This document shows positions 17,169 to 24,218 of a stretch of 37,793 nt of DNA, in pieces (the stretch's first letter is position 1; every line of letters starts with the position of its first letter). Where the stretch lies: contig JAEHGL010000008.1 of NCBI GenBank assembly GCA_019248485.1, positions 1-37,793 on the forward strand, in the 5' to 3' direction. Below the pieces are notes generated by a model. That model saw only the letters and a list, made by a program, of their open reading frames with translations, was not told where the DNA came from and made no database searches. The DNA is from Candidatus Komeilibacteria bacterium S5_K13 (GTDB lineage Bacteria > Patescibacteriota > Patescibacteriia > UBA1558 > S5-K13). The position numbers were made by a program, and so were the translations under genes.

Positions 17169-18374
17169 TTATTTTAGGTATTTATCTATTTCATTTAAAG
17201 CTATTTTTAAAATATCTTTTTTGATGGGAGATATGTATTTATATAATTCATTTTTATTTACCCACTTATGATCTATAATCTCTTTTTCTTCAGGATTAAA
17301 TTTTTCATCTCCTATTTTTTGAATAAAATATATTGTTTGTTTTTGACCGCAGAATTTCTCATTATATTTTTTGTGATGAGGTGGAATATTTTTCCAATAC
17401 ATAGGCCAATAATGGGAACTTGTTCGACTAGCTACGCCGAGGATTTTTATATTTGTAAATCCTGTTTCTTCTCGAATTTCTCTTTTAATAGAGTCTTCAT
17501 AACTTTCATTTTTTTCTATTCCACCTTGTGGTAATCTGTATCCAATCTTATCATATATTTCTTTTATGATAAGTATTTTGTTTTCGTCGTTGATTATTAC
17601 AGATACGGCATTATTTCTAAATGGTTTTTGAAGATGAATTTTCCATTTTATTATATTATAACAATATACTATAGTTGCATTTATGATCCTTCTAAATCTA
17701 TATGGTTCTGTAATTAGTCTCCATAACCATTCAAATCCTATTTTTCTTAATATTTTTGGTGCTCTTTTTGTTTTTTCAGCAATAAAATCTATTGTACCGC
17801 CAACACCTATTGCAAGACTTATGTTTGGTATGTTTTTTAGATTTTTATAAATCCATTTTTCTTGAAATGGTGCACCGTATCCAATTAACAATATTTGTGC
17901 GCCACTATTTTTTATTTGTTCTATGATTTTATTGTTTTCTTCTTTTGATATTTGATTTATATTTTTAAATCCTGATTCAGCCCCAACAATTTGCAAATTT
18001 TTATATCTTAATTCTAGTTTTGTTTTTGCAATACTAGCGTAATTATCCATGCCCCCGAGTAAAAATATTTTATAGTTATTTTTATTTGAAAGCTCAATTA
18101 TTTTTTGAGTTAGGTCTGACCCAGTAACTCTGTGGTTTATTCCTTGGTTTAAAAAAAATGAACCAATTATTATACCAAACCCATCAGGGGTTGATATGTC
18201 GGCATTATTTAGAATCATTCTATACTCTGCGTCTTTTTGAGCTTTTAATATAATTTCTGGGTTTATTGTGACAATGTAATGCTGTTTTTTGTCATCTAAA
18301 AAATCCTCTATTTTTTCAAGTGTTTTTTTGTAATTTATATTATTTATGTCAACATTTAGTATGCAAGGCTTCAT
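17169..18374 (-). CDS. WecG/TagA/CpsF glycosyltransferase fused to a Nudix hydrolase
   Basis: This 401-residue protein has two domains in one uninterrupted frame. Residues 1-240 are a GT26 (WecG/TagA/CpsF) glycosyltransferase: VTINPEII, STPDGFG with the likely catalytic Asp64, VTGSDL, FLLGG, and GYGAPFQEKW (165-174). TagA-type enzymes move N-acetylmannosamine or similar sugars to a lipid carrier. Residues 255-400 are a Nudix domain with a perfect box, G284-x5-E290-x7-REIREETGF (298-306). The preceding YRLPQGG resembles RppH and dinucleoside polyphosphate hydrolases. Both domains keep their key residues, so both may be active. The usual architecture of either family is a single domain. It heads the gltX operon. 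Confidence 0.88.
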   Translation of the reverse strand: MKPCILNVDINNINYKKTLEKIEDFLDDKKQHYIVTINPEIILKAQKDAEYRMILNNADISTPDGFGIIIGSFFLNQGINHRVTGSDLTQKIIELSNKNNYKIFLLGGMDNYASIAKTKLELRYKNLQIVGAESGFKNINQISKEENNKIIEQIKNSGAQILLIGYGAPFQEKWIYKNLKNIPNISLAIGVGGTIDFIAEKTKRAPKILRKIGFEWLWRLITEPYRFRRIINATIVYCYNIIKWKIHLQKPFRNNAVSVIINDENKILIIKEIYDKIGYRLPQGGIEKNESYEDSIKREIREETGFTNIKILGVASRTSSHYWPMYWKNIPPHHKKYNEKFCGQKQTIYFIQKIGDEKFNPEEKEIIDHKWVNKNELYKYISPIKKDILKIALNEIDKYLK

Positions 18375-18457
18375 TTTTTAGATTTTTACTTGACAATTTT
18401 TTGATATTGTTTTTTTATAAAAAATATATTCCTATTATGTATTTTGGGATCTTTATC

Positions 18458-18481
18458 AAAAAACTCTATTAGGATAGAGTT
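18458..18481 (-). terminator. terminator of the three-gene operon at 18.5-20.8 kb
   Basis: On the minus strand AACTCTAT (18474-18481) pairs perfectly with ATAGAGTT (18462-18469) across a four-base loop, and a T-run follows (18458-18463). It lies about 40 bases past the last stop codon. Confidence 0.8.
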
Positions 18482-18520
18482 ATTTTAGCAGTTTTTGAGA
18501 GTTATGAGAAGTAAAATGTC

Positions 18521-19132
18521 CTAAAAGCTATTATGGGTTTTTTTAAGAAAGGTTTTGTATTTTGGGTCTTCTTTCATCATTTTATCTAATGTTTCTCTTA
18601 AATATCTTGCTTTGCTTTTTTTTACTCCTAGTGATTTCCAATTTAAGTACCTTTCCGTTCTAGGGGAAATTCTTAGGGTAAATTTTACATTTACCTTTTC
18701 TGTTAATAAGCTGCCAGATTCTAGTAGTTCTAAGAAGTCTAGTATTGTGTCTTCTATTGATTTTTTATCCTTTTTATAAAATTTTAGAAAAAAATTTTCT
18801 CCTAAATTTTCATCTTTTCTAATATATTCTAATTGATCCGGAATTATGTGCCCTTTTTCCATGAGATATAAAACTGGTTTTTTATAAGCAAGAGCTGTTG
18901 CTATGATGTAGATTGTATCACTAAATGTATATGTCCCCTCTATTATAACAGCCTCTATTTGATCATAGCTAATACTTCGCCTTGCTTCATTTTCTCCCTT
19001 TGTCACGATTTTTTCTAAATTGCTAACAAGATTCACGCCATTTTTGACAAGTAGTTGATTGATAAGAAAATAGCGATTTTTCCAGTAATCGTCTTCTAGT
19101 TTTTCTAGATTTGCACAGTAATAAACTTTCAT
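18521..19132 (-). CDS. nucleoside deoxyribosyltransferase-like protein with a ribbon-helix-helix tail
   Basis: This 203-residue protein is assigned by pattern only. The N-terminal part (1-95) resembles the nucleoside 2-deoxyribosyltransferase fold: MKVYYCANLE at the start, and a middle strand-helix-strand DQIEAVIIEG...IATALAYKKPVLYL (57-90). The position where these enzymes carry the catalytic Glu appears to be Ile (YIIATALA), so the active site is probably altered. The C-terminal part (about 147-200), VNVKFTLRISPRTERYLNWK then KKSKARYLRETLDKMM, looks like a ribbon-helix-helix DNA-binding or dimer domain. It follows the asparaginase-like gene by 6 nt and is the last gene before a terminator. 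It could be a ligand-sensing regulator. Function is unknown. Confidence 0.7.
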   Translation of the reverse strand: MKVYYCANLEKLEDDYWKNRYFLINQLLVKNGVNLVSNLEKIVTKGENEARRSISYDQIEAVIIEGTYTFSDTIYIIATALAYKKPVLYLMEKGHIIPDQLEYIRKDENLGENFFLKFYKKDKKSIEDTILDFLELLESGSLLTEKVNVKFTLRISPRTERYLNWKSLGVKKSKARYLRETLDKMMKEDPKYKTFLKKTHNSF

Positions 19133-19138
19133 AACTTT

Positions 19139-20104
19139 TTATTGTAAAAACTCTTCTTGTATATTTTTACATAATAAATTCTTGATTTTTTCTTCGTTTT
19201 TTGTTTGTCCCAGTATCCATGATAATTTTGCGCACAAGCATTCTGGGCTAATATTACTTATCGTAAGAATGGTATGGAAAAAGCTTTTTCCGAAACTCAT
19301 TTTACTATATAAAATAGCAAGTTTTTTGCTTTCCTGACTAAGTTTAAATAGTTTTACCAATTTTTCCCTGTCCATTATTTTATTGGGCCAAGATTTAAAT
19401 ATAAGAACTTTTATTGGATTATTTGTTGACAGCAATGATTCTAGTATGTCAATCTCTGGAATTGTTTCTAAAAATAAATATTCATCACTCATTTTATAGA
19501 AATATTTTGTTTCCCCAATATTTTTTTTGGCTTCTTTTTCTATAGAAAGACCAAAATCTATTCTAGCTAGATACTTAGAATCTATTGAATCAAAGATATT
19601 TAGGTCGGACAAGCTACATCTATGCACTTTTGGAGCAGAAATTACTCTATTTCCATAGACAATATTTACTCCTTTAATATTGCTATTTATTACCTGTAAA
19701 GAATTTATTAAATTTGCTTTAAAAGACATATCTGGCATTAGATCGGATTCTTGCTCTATTGTATTAGATCCCGTTATTATTATTGGTTTTTGTGGATTTT
19801 GTATAAGCCAAAATAATTGATTTGAAAGCGTTGGAATAGAATCTGTATCGTGTATTATAAGAATGCCATCGTAGTTATTTTCATTGAGTCGTATGGTATT
19901 TATGATTTTGATAAGATTTTCTTTTGTTTTTGTTTCCCTTTCTTTTTCTATTATCAAAAAATCTTCTGTGTTAGCAATAAGAGATATTTCTGGTATTTTA
20001 CTAAGCCATTTATGTATGTCTTCTTTTTTTTCAACATATACAAAACCATCTTTTTTATCATAAATTCCAGTTCCGCCATAGAAAATTGTAAATATTTTGT
20101 TCAT
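19139..20104 (-). CDS. L-asparaginase/GatD-fold protein
   Basis: This 321-residue protein follows the two-domain asparaginase layout. Catalytic positions can be placed at T12 (FYGGTGIYD), T87 and D88 (IIHDTDSIPTLSNQL) and K159 (VISAPKVHRCSL), matching T12, T89, D90 and K162 of E. coli AnsB. Other landmarks are PIIITGSN and NLINSLQVI. Deviations are large: the usual TGGTIA is YGGTGI, HGTDT is HDTDS, and GSMRP is GSNTI. It may therefore use another amide or act as a sensor. GatD of the archaeal amidotransferase is a relative, but no GatE lies nearby. It starts 1 nt after the stop of the upstream membrane gene and ends 6 nt before the deoxyribosyltransferase-like gene. Confidence 0.75.
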   Translation of the reverse strand: MNKIFTIFYGGTGIYDKKDGFVYVEKKEDIHKWLSKIPEISLIANTEDFLIIEKERETKTKENLIKIINTIRLNENNYDGILIIHDTDSIPTLSNQLFWLIQNPQKPIIITGSNTIEQESDLMPDMSFKANLINSLQVINSNIKGVNIVYGNRVISAPKVHRCSLSDLNIFDSIDSKYLARIDFGLSIEKEAKKNIGETKYFYKMSDEYLFLETIPEIDILESLLSTNNPIKVLIFKSWPNKIMDREKLVKLFKLSQESKKLAILYSKMSFGKSFFHTILTISNISPECLCAKLSWILGQTKNEEKIKNLLCKNIQEEFLQ

Positions 20105-20105
20105 T

Positions 20106-20789
20106 TTAATCCTTTTTGAAAATTAGATGGGCTATTAATAGATTCATTAGAAGGGCTGATACAGCCCCTAGCCAATGTAAATAATGTTTGCCAATATGCG
20201 GAAAATACCAAGCAAAAATAATTCCAAGAATGTACGGAATAATTGTAGCCAACAAGATGCTTTTTAGTATGGTTTTATTTATACCCTCTGCTAATATATA
20301 CTTTCTAATAAAAATTAATAGAGAGATTATAAATAGTATTATAAAATATATCCCATATATTAAATTTAATATATTATTTTCTATCTGATAAAGATTATTA
20401 TTATAGGTATAGTGTCCAATTATAAAATCAGGAGAAAAAATAATATAAAATATTATTAGAGTTAATAATATTAATATATAATAAAGTGCTTTTTTAATTT
20501 TAAAAACTCTATACGGAAATTCTATAGAAAACATGAAAAAACACATTATAATTAATAATGTGCTAGAGTATATTAATTTATTTAATATAATGGATAAATT
20601 ATTATTTAAAGTTGACAATAGGCAGATGATTAATATCGTCCATATTCCCGCCACGAAACACATAAAAGCAAAGTAAGTATTTGCTCTATTATTTATACCT
20701 TTATTTTTTTGTAGTATTTTTATTCCAATAAATATGTTGGAGACAAGACTTATAAGTAAAATAATAATTTTTATCATATTATTAAGCAC
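20106..20789 (-). CDS. seven-helix membrane protein resembling a histidine-kinase 7TM sensor domain
   Basis: This 227-residue protein is nearly all membrane, with about seven helices and short loops. The pattern of an N-terminal helix, ...NRANTYFAFMCFVAGIW..., an amphipathic middle and a terminal helix ending in IFKKD resembles the N-terminal 7TM sensing module of some bacterial histidine kinases. No kinase, GAF or HAMP domain follows, and the next gene begins 1 nt after its stop. It could be an orphan sensor or a truncated receptor. The start used is GTG at 20789; an ATG at 20777 is equally possible. It is the first gene of the three-gene operon. Confidence 0.65.
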   Translation of the reverse strand: MLNNMIKIIILLISLVSNIFIGIKILQKNKGINNRANTYFAFMCFVAGIWTILIICLLSTLNNNLSIILNKLIYSSTLLIIMCFFMFSIEFPYRVFKIKKALYYILILLTLIIFYIIFSPDFIIGHYTYNNNLYQIENNILNLIYGIYFIILFIISLLIFIRKYILAEGINKTILKSILLATIIPYILGIIFAWYFPHIGKHYLHWLGAVSALLMNLLIAHLIFKKD

Positions 20790-20874
20790 TATGGATTAAT
20801 AGTTCTTATTAGACGGCGCATATTGCTAGGACGGCTATCTATACTTTTAACCTACTCCTCTCTTAAAAAGATGT

Positions 20875-20919
20875 CAAGGGGTCATACGACCCCTTGTGTG
20901 GGGCTATACAATCCCTCAC
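20875..20919. other. two adjacent GC-rich hairpins downstream of rlmN
   Basis: CAAGGGGTC (20875-20883) and GACCCCTTG (20888-20896) form a perfect nine-pair stem with a four-base loop. A second stem, GTGGGG with CCTCAC (20898-20903 with 20914-20919, one G-T pair), follows. The local GC is high for the window. It lies in the spacer between the rlmN 3' end and the 7TM gene, both on the minus strand. A backup terminator, a processed RNA or a leader element of the operon are possible. Confidence 0.5.
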
Positions 20920-20927
20920 GATAATAT

Positions 20928-20953
20928 AAAAATCCCTTAAAATAAAGGTTTTT
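20928..20953 (-). terminator. probable terminator of rlmN
   Basis: On the minus strand an AAAAACCTT arm pairs with AAGGGATTTTT (small bulges) about 20 bases past the rlmN stop, and the stem ends in five Ts. Confidence 0.55.
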
Positions 20954-20970
20954 ATAATTCAGAAGAATAT

Positions 20971-21960
20971 TTATTTTGTAGCTAATTGTCCACAGGCCGC
21001 ATCAATGTCTGATCCAAAGCTGTGACGAAGGGTTAATTTGACCGTATTGTCATGAAGTATTTGCATGAAATCTTTGATTCTTTTATCGCTAGATGATTTA
21101 AAGACCCCAGTTTCATTGTATTTGATAATGTTTAGCATATATAGTTTTTTTGCCATAAGTAGAGATAGCTCCTGGGCATTTTTTAGGCTATCGTTTGTAT
21201 CTTTTATCATTGTGTATTCAAACATTACACGTCTATTTGTTTTTTCTATGTAATTATCAACCGCTTTTAGTATATCTTCTATTCTGTGTTTTTTGTTTAT
21301 TGGCATTAATTTATCTCGCAAAATATTGTTTGGCGCATGAAGAGAAATGGCAAGATTTATTTGCATATTTTCATTTGATAATTTTTTGATTCCCTCTATT
21401 ACTCCGCAGGTTGATATTGAAATTTTTCGTGCACCAATATTGAAAGCGTTATTGTCGTTTAGAATTTTGATAGATTCTATTACGTTTTCATAATTGAGAA
21501 ATGGTTCGCCCATCCCCATATATACAATGTTTGTAACTTTTTGATTCTTTTCTTTTAATAATCTTGCAAAAAATAATACTTGTTCTATTATTTCGTATTT
21601 ATTTAGGTTTCTTATAAATCCCATGGACCCAGTTGCACAAAATGAACACTTCATTGGGCACCCTACTTGAGATGAAACGCAAATCGTATTTCTATTATCA
21701 ATATGTGATAAAAGCACGGCTTCTATTTTTGTATTGTCGGATAGTGTAATAAGGGCTTTTCTCGTGCCTATTGAATCGTTTAGTATTTTGGCGTTTATTT
21801 CTAGCGGACAAGATTTTTTAAGTTCTTCTCTAAGGCTTTTTGGTAGTGTTTTTGCATCATCCCAGTTATCTATAAGCTCCTGAAAGAGTGCTTTTTTTAT
21901 TTGAGTCAATCGAAATTTTGGCTCTTTTGTTAATGATTTTTCTAATATTTCTATGTTCAT
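20971..21960 (-). CDS. rlmN: 23S rRNA (adenine-2503-C2) / tRNA methyltransferase RlmN
   Basis: This 329-residue radical SAM enzyme methylates A2503 of 23S rRNA and A37 of some tRNAs. The iron-sulfur cluster cysteines are C101, C105 and C108 in GCPMKCSFCATG. NIVYMGMGEPFLNYENV and ISTCGV are typical of the family. The C-terminal catalytic cysteine is C323 in IDAACGQL. The length is slightly below the usual 340-390. Its neighbours on the same strand are the exonuclease upstream (107 bp spacer with a long inverted repeat) and a terminator downstream. Confidence 0.96.
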   Translation of the reverse strand: MNIEILEKSLTKEPKFRLTQIKKALFQELIDNWDDAKTLPKSLREELKKSCPLEINAKILNDSIGTRKALITLSDNTKIEAVLLSHIDNRNTICVSSQVGCPMKCSFCATGSMGFIRNLNKYEIIEQVLFFARLLKEKNQKVTNIVYMGMGEPFLNYENVIESIKILNDNNAFNIGARKISISTCGVIEGIKKLSNENMQINLAISLHAPNNILRDKLMPINKKHRIEDILKAVDNYIEKTNRRVMFEYTMIKDTNDSLKNAQELSLLMAKKLYMLNIIKYNETGVFKSSSDKRIKDFMQILHDNTVKLTLRHSFGSDIDAACGQLATK

Positions 21961-21994
21961 CCTTTTAGGTATTAATAAAAATTATTCTATTTAT

Positions 21995-22067
21995 ATTTTA
22001 TGAATCCTTTTTTGATCGATAATAAAATCAAATTTGTCAAATATTTATCTAACAGGATTCATAAAAT
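21995..22067. repeat. 14-bp perfect inverted repeat between the exonuclease and rlmN genes
   Basis: ATTTTATGAATCCT (21995-22008) and AGGATTCATAAAAT (22054-22067) are exact reverse complements, 45 bases apart. The loop contains a smaller TTTGAT/ATCAAA arm. The right end touches the exonuclease stop codon. It could be a nested hairpin in the transcript or a protein-binding site. Confidence 0.65.
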
Positions 22068-22702
22068 TAAAACAATATTCCTTGAGCAAATGAAAACGAA
22101 TCTTGCTTTTTGCTCTCTTCGTGATTTGGAATTATATCTAGTTTTTGAAGTTCAAAAAAGCATTTTGCGCAGGCTTTTACATCAACCATCGCGTTGTGAG
22201 CGTCTTTGAAGTCGTGATTAAATAATTTAAAATGCAGTTCGGATAATTTAGGGTATTTGAATGGTTTTGTTATACCTCCTGGGATTTGACAGTATTCAAC
22301 AGATGATTCCATTGTGCAGACTCTTTTTATTTGAGAGATATTGCTAGATATTTTTTTTCTTAAAAATTCAGCGCTTATTATTTTGTGATCAAAATTAATA
22401 TTATGAGCTATTAAATATTTTGAATCTTTTAAGACTTTGACAAATTCGTTTAAAACAGCTTTCAGCTCTATACCTTTTTCATTTGCGATATCTGTTGTTA
22501 TACCGTGAACTTTTGCACTATCGTGAGGTATAAAAAATCCTTCTGGCTTTATAATGTATTCTTTTGAAGAGAGTTCGTTCCCGTTTTTATCATAAAGTAG
22601 CCAGGCAATTTGAACTATTCTTGGCCAATTATCTAGATCTGAAATAGGCGCATTCCAGCTTATTGGTAGTCCAGTTGTTTCAGTGTCAAAAAATAGGTAC
22701 AT
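22067..22702 (-). CDS. DnaQ-like 3'-5' exonuclease (DEDDh)
   Basis: This 211-residue protein begins MYLFFDTETTG, giving the first two acidic ligands D6 and E8. The second motif is HNINFDHKII, and the third is HNAMVDVKACAKCF with the general-base His and the last Asp. It belongs to the RNase T / Pol III epsilon exonuclease group. It may act as a proofreading subunit or as a stand-alone DNA or RNA trimming enzyme; no polymerase gene is nearby. The start codon is followed directly by the catalytic strand, as usual. It lies 36 nt after the TIM-barrel gene on the same strand. An inverted repeat begins at its stop codon. Confidence 0.88.
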   Translation of the reverse strand: MYLFFDTETTGLPISWNAPISDLDNWPRIVQIAWLLYDKNGNELSSKEYIIKPEGFFIPHDSAKVHGITTDIANEKGIELKAVLNEFVKVLKDSKYLIAHNINFDHKIISAEFLRKKISSNISQIKRVCTMESSVEYCQIPGGITKPFKYPKLSELHFKLFNHDFKDAHNAMVDVKACAKCFFELQKLDIIPNHEESKKQDSFSFAQGILF

Positions 22703-22738
22703 GTGGTTAGTATGGTTAGGAGCTTAGTTAGATTAGGT
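22703..22738. repeat. TTAG-word repeat spacer
   Basis: The 36 bases between two genes contain five copies of GTTAG/CTTAG/ATTAG-type words in tandem-like order. No hairpin or promoter is evident. Confidence 0.45.
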
Positions 22739-23419
22739 TTATTTTAGTAATTTTTGGATATATTTTTTTGCTCGTAATTGATCGCTAATATCATTTTCTA
22801 TTTCAAGTGCAAGGTATTTTGGCAGGTATTTCTTGTATTTTTTTAAATAATCAAATTCATTCAAATTATTAAAAAAATGATCGGAATATGCTAATTGTTT
22901 TGAATATGGACTAATATATGCTTTTTTTATTGCACTTATATGAGCAAATCCACACTTATGTGTTTTTAATAATTTAATTGTTTCTTTGTAGCTTTCCCGT
23001 TTTTTTAAATATGCATCATGAAGATGGGAAGTATCAAGGCAAATTCCAGCAAAGTTTTTTATTTCTTCTTTTATAGATATTATTTCTAAATTTTCAATAT
23101 ATATTTGTTTTTTGTATTTTTTTAAAGTCTCTTTATCTTTTAGCTCGTAAAATCCTTTTGGGTGAGTATTAAAAATTTTAGTTTTAAATGTTCTTATGAG
23201 ATATTCTATTTCATCAAGTTTCATATCGTTTCTTAGATGAACTGCCGGAATAGAATTGATGCTAGATTTTAAGAGCTCTTTATATATTTTTTGACGAACG
23301 GTTTTTGTTGCGTATAAAGTAAAAAATAAAGCGACTTCTTTTATTTTGAACTTTTTTAGATCTTTGATGTTTTTCAAATAGTCTTTATTTGTAGTTGTAA
23401 TAGATATCAATATTTTCAT
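22739..23419 (-). CDS. xylose-isomerase-like TIM-barrel protein
   Basis: This 226-residue protein has the alternating strand-helix pattern and metal-type residues of the sugar phosphate isomerase / AP endonuclease 2 superfamily: AVHLR, NTHPKG, IYIEN, ICLDTSHLHDAY, FAHIS and LALEIEN. The Glu, Asp and His residues at strand ends could hold two or three metal ions. At 226 residues it is shorter than endonuclease IV (about 280), and the nuclease motifs of that enzyme are not clearly seen. A sugar isomerase or epimerase is therefore as likely as a repair function. It is read together with the exonuclease gene downstream. The substrate is unknown. Confidence 0.65.
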   Translation of the reverse strand: MKILISITTTNKDYLKNIKDLKKFKIKEVALFFTLYATKTVRQKIYKELLKSSINSIPAVHLRNDMKLDEIEYLIRTFKTKIFNTHPKGFYELKDKETLKKYKKQIYIENLEIISIKEEIKNFAGICLDTSHLHDAYLKKRESYKETIKLLKTHKCGFAHISAIKKAYISPYSKQLAYSDHFFNNLNEFDYLKKYKKYLPKYLALEIENDISDQLRAKKYIQKLLK

Positions 23420-23475
23420 GGAATTGAAGATTTTATTTATACATATATTTTACCATGACAATAAGTATTCAAGAA

Positions 23476-23508
23476 ATAAAAAAGTATTTGTCTAGAACAA
23501 ATACTTTT
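23476..23508 (-). terminator. intrinsic terminator after the HD-domain gene
   Basis: AAAAGTATTTGT (23480-23491) and ACAAATACTTTT (23497-23508) form a perfect 12-pair stem with a five-base loop and further A/T tracts on both sides. It lies 18 bases past the HD gene's stop. Confidence 0.85.
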
Positions 23509-23526
23509 AAAAAGTCAAGTCGATTT

Positions 23527-24192
23527 TTAGGATAGTTTGAAATTATTTATTATTAATATAAACTCATATCCTAAAAACTCAGCGGCAATTCTGCAAAAAG
23601 CCATACGCTCCATAAATATTTCAAAATAATCCATTGGACTAGTGATTTTTGTGTCAATTTGAATTTTTAATTTAATCTGTTTTTTAGACTTGTTTACTGA
23701 AAAATCATTTGCTATTGCTGAATAATTTACTCTATCGTGAATATCATTTTTAATCTGATTTAGATCTTTATTTTTCACTCTTGTTCTGTGAACATCTGAT
23801 TTATCTGCCAAAATCAATATTGCCGAGACATTGTTTACTAATTTTAACTTATTTTTATCGTGACTTGCTATGGCCTGCATGATCGTAGATATTTGGTTTG
23901 TATCTTTGGCATCTTTTAGGAAAATTTGAGAAAAAAGCATAGCGCTCCAATAATGATGTTCAGATCGGCCCATAAAGTTTCCCATATCATGACAATATCC
24001 TGAAATTGCGCACATCTCTTGAACTAGCTCTGATAATCCAATTGATTTTGCAAGAGATCTTGCACGATCAGATACAATATTTATGTGTCTTCTCCCGTGA
24101 TCAGTGTATTTTATGGCATCTAAATATTTTTCAGATTGATTTATAAAGTCCTCTATCATTGGATGCCCCTTTACATTTTCTAGTTTTAGCAT
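23527..24192 (-). CDS. HD-domain phosphohydrolase
   Basis: This 221-residue soluble protein has an HD-type metal site: DHGRRHINIV (first His), GYCHDMGNFMGRSEHH (His-Asp pair and further His residues) and a late Asp in LADKSDVHRTRV. HD hydrolases cleave phosphate esters of nucleotides or cyclic dinucleotides; the substrate here is not evident. The C-terminal part (about 150-221) forms a small beta domain with KIQIDTKITSP. It follows rarA by 26 nt and ends at a strong terminator, so it belongs to a rarA-HD transcript. Confidence 0.82.
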   Translation of the reverse strand: MLKLENVKGHPMIEDFINQSEKYLDAIKYTDHGRRHINIVSDRARSLAKSIGLSELVQEMCAISGYCHDMGNFMGRSEHHYWSAMLFSQIFLKDAKDTNQISTIMQAIASHDKNKLKLVNNVSAILILADKSDVHRTRVKNKDLNQIKNDIHDRVNYSAIANDFSVNKSKKQIKLKIQIDTKITSPMDYFEIFMERMAFCRIAAEFLGYEFILIINNFKLS

Positions 24193-24218
24193 AGTGTTAG
24201 GTAGTTAAGAATAAAGTT

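Noticed and set aside
18387-18415. TTGACA-18-TTTATA promoter match on the plus strand
   Set aside because: It points into the 3' end of minus-strand genes with no plus-strand gene behind it. It is probably a chance match in AT-rich DNA.
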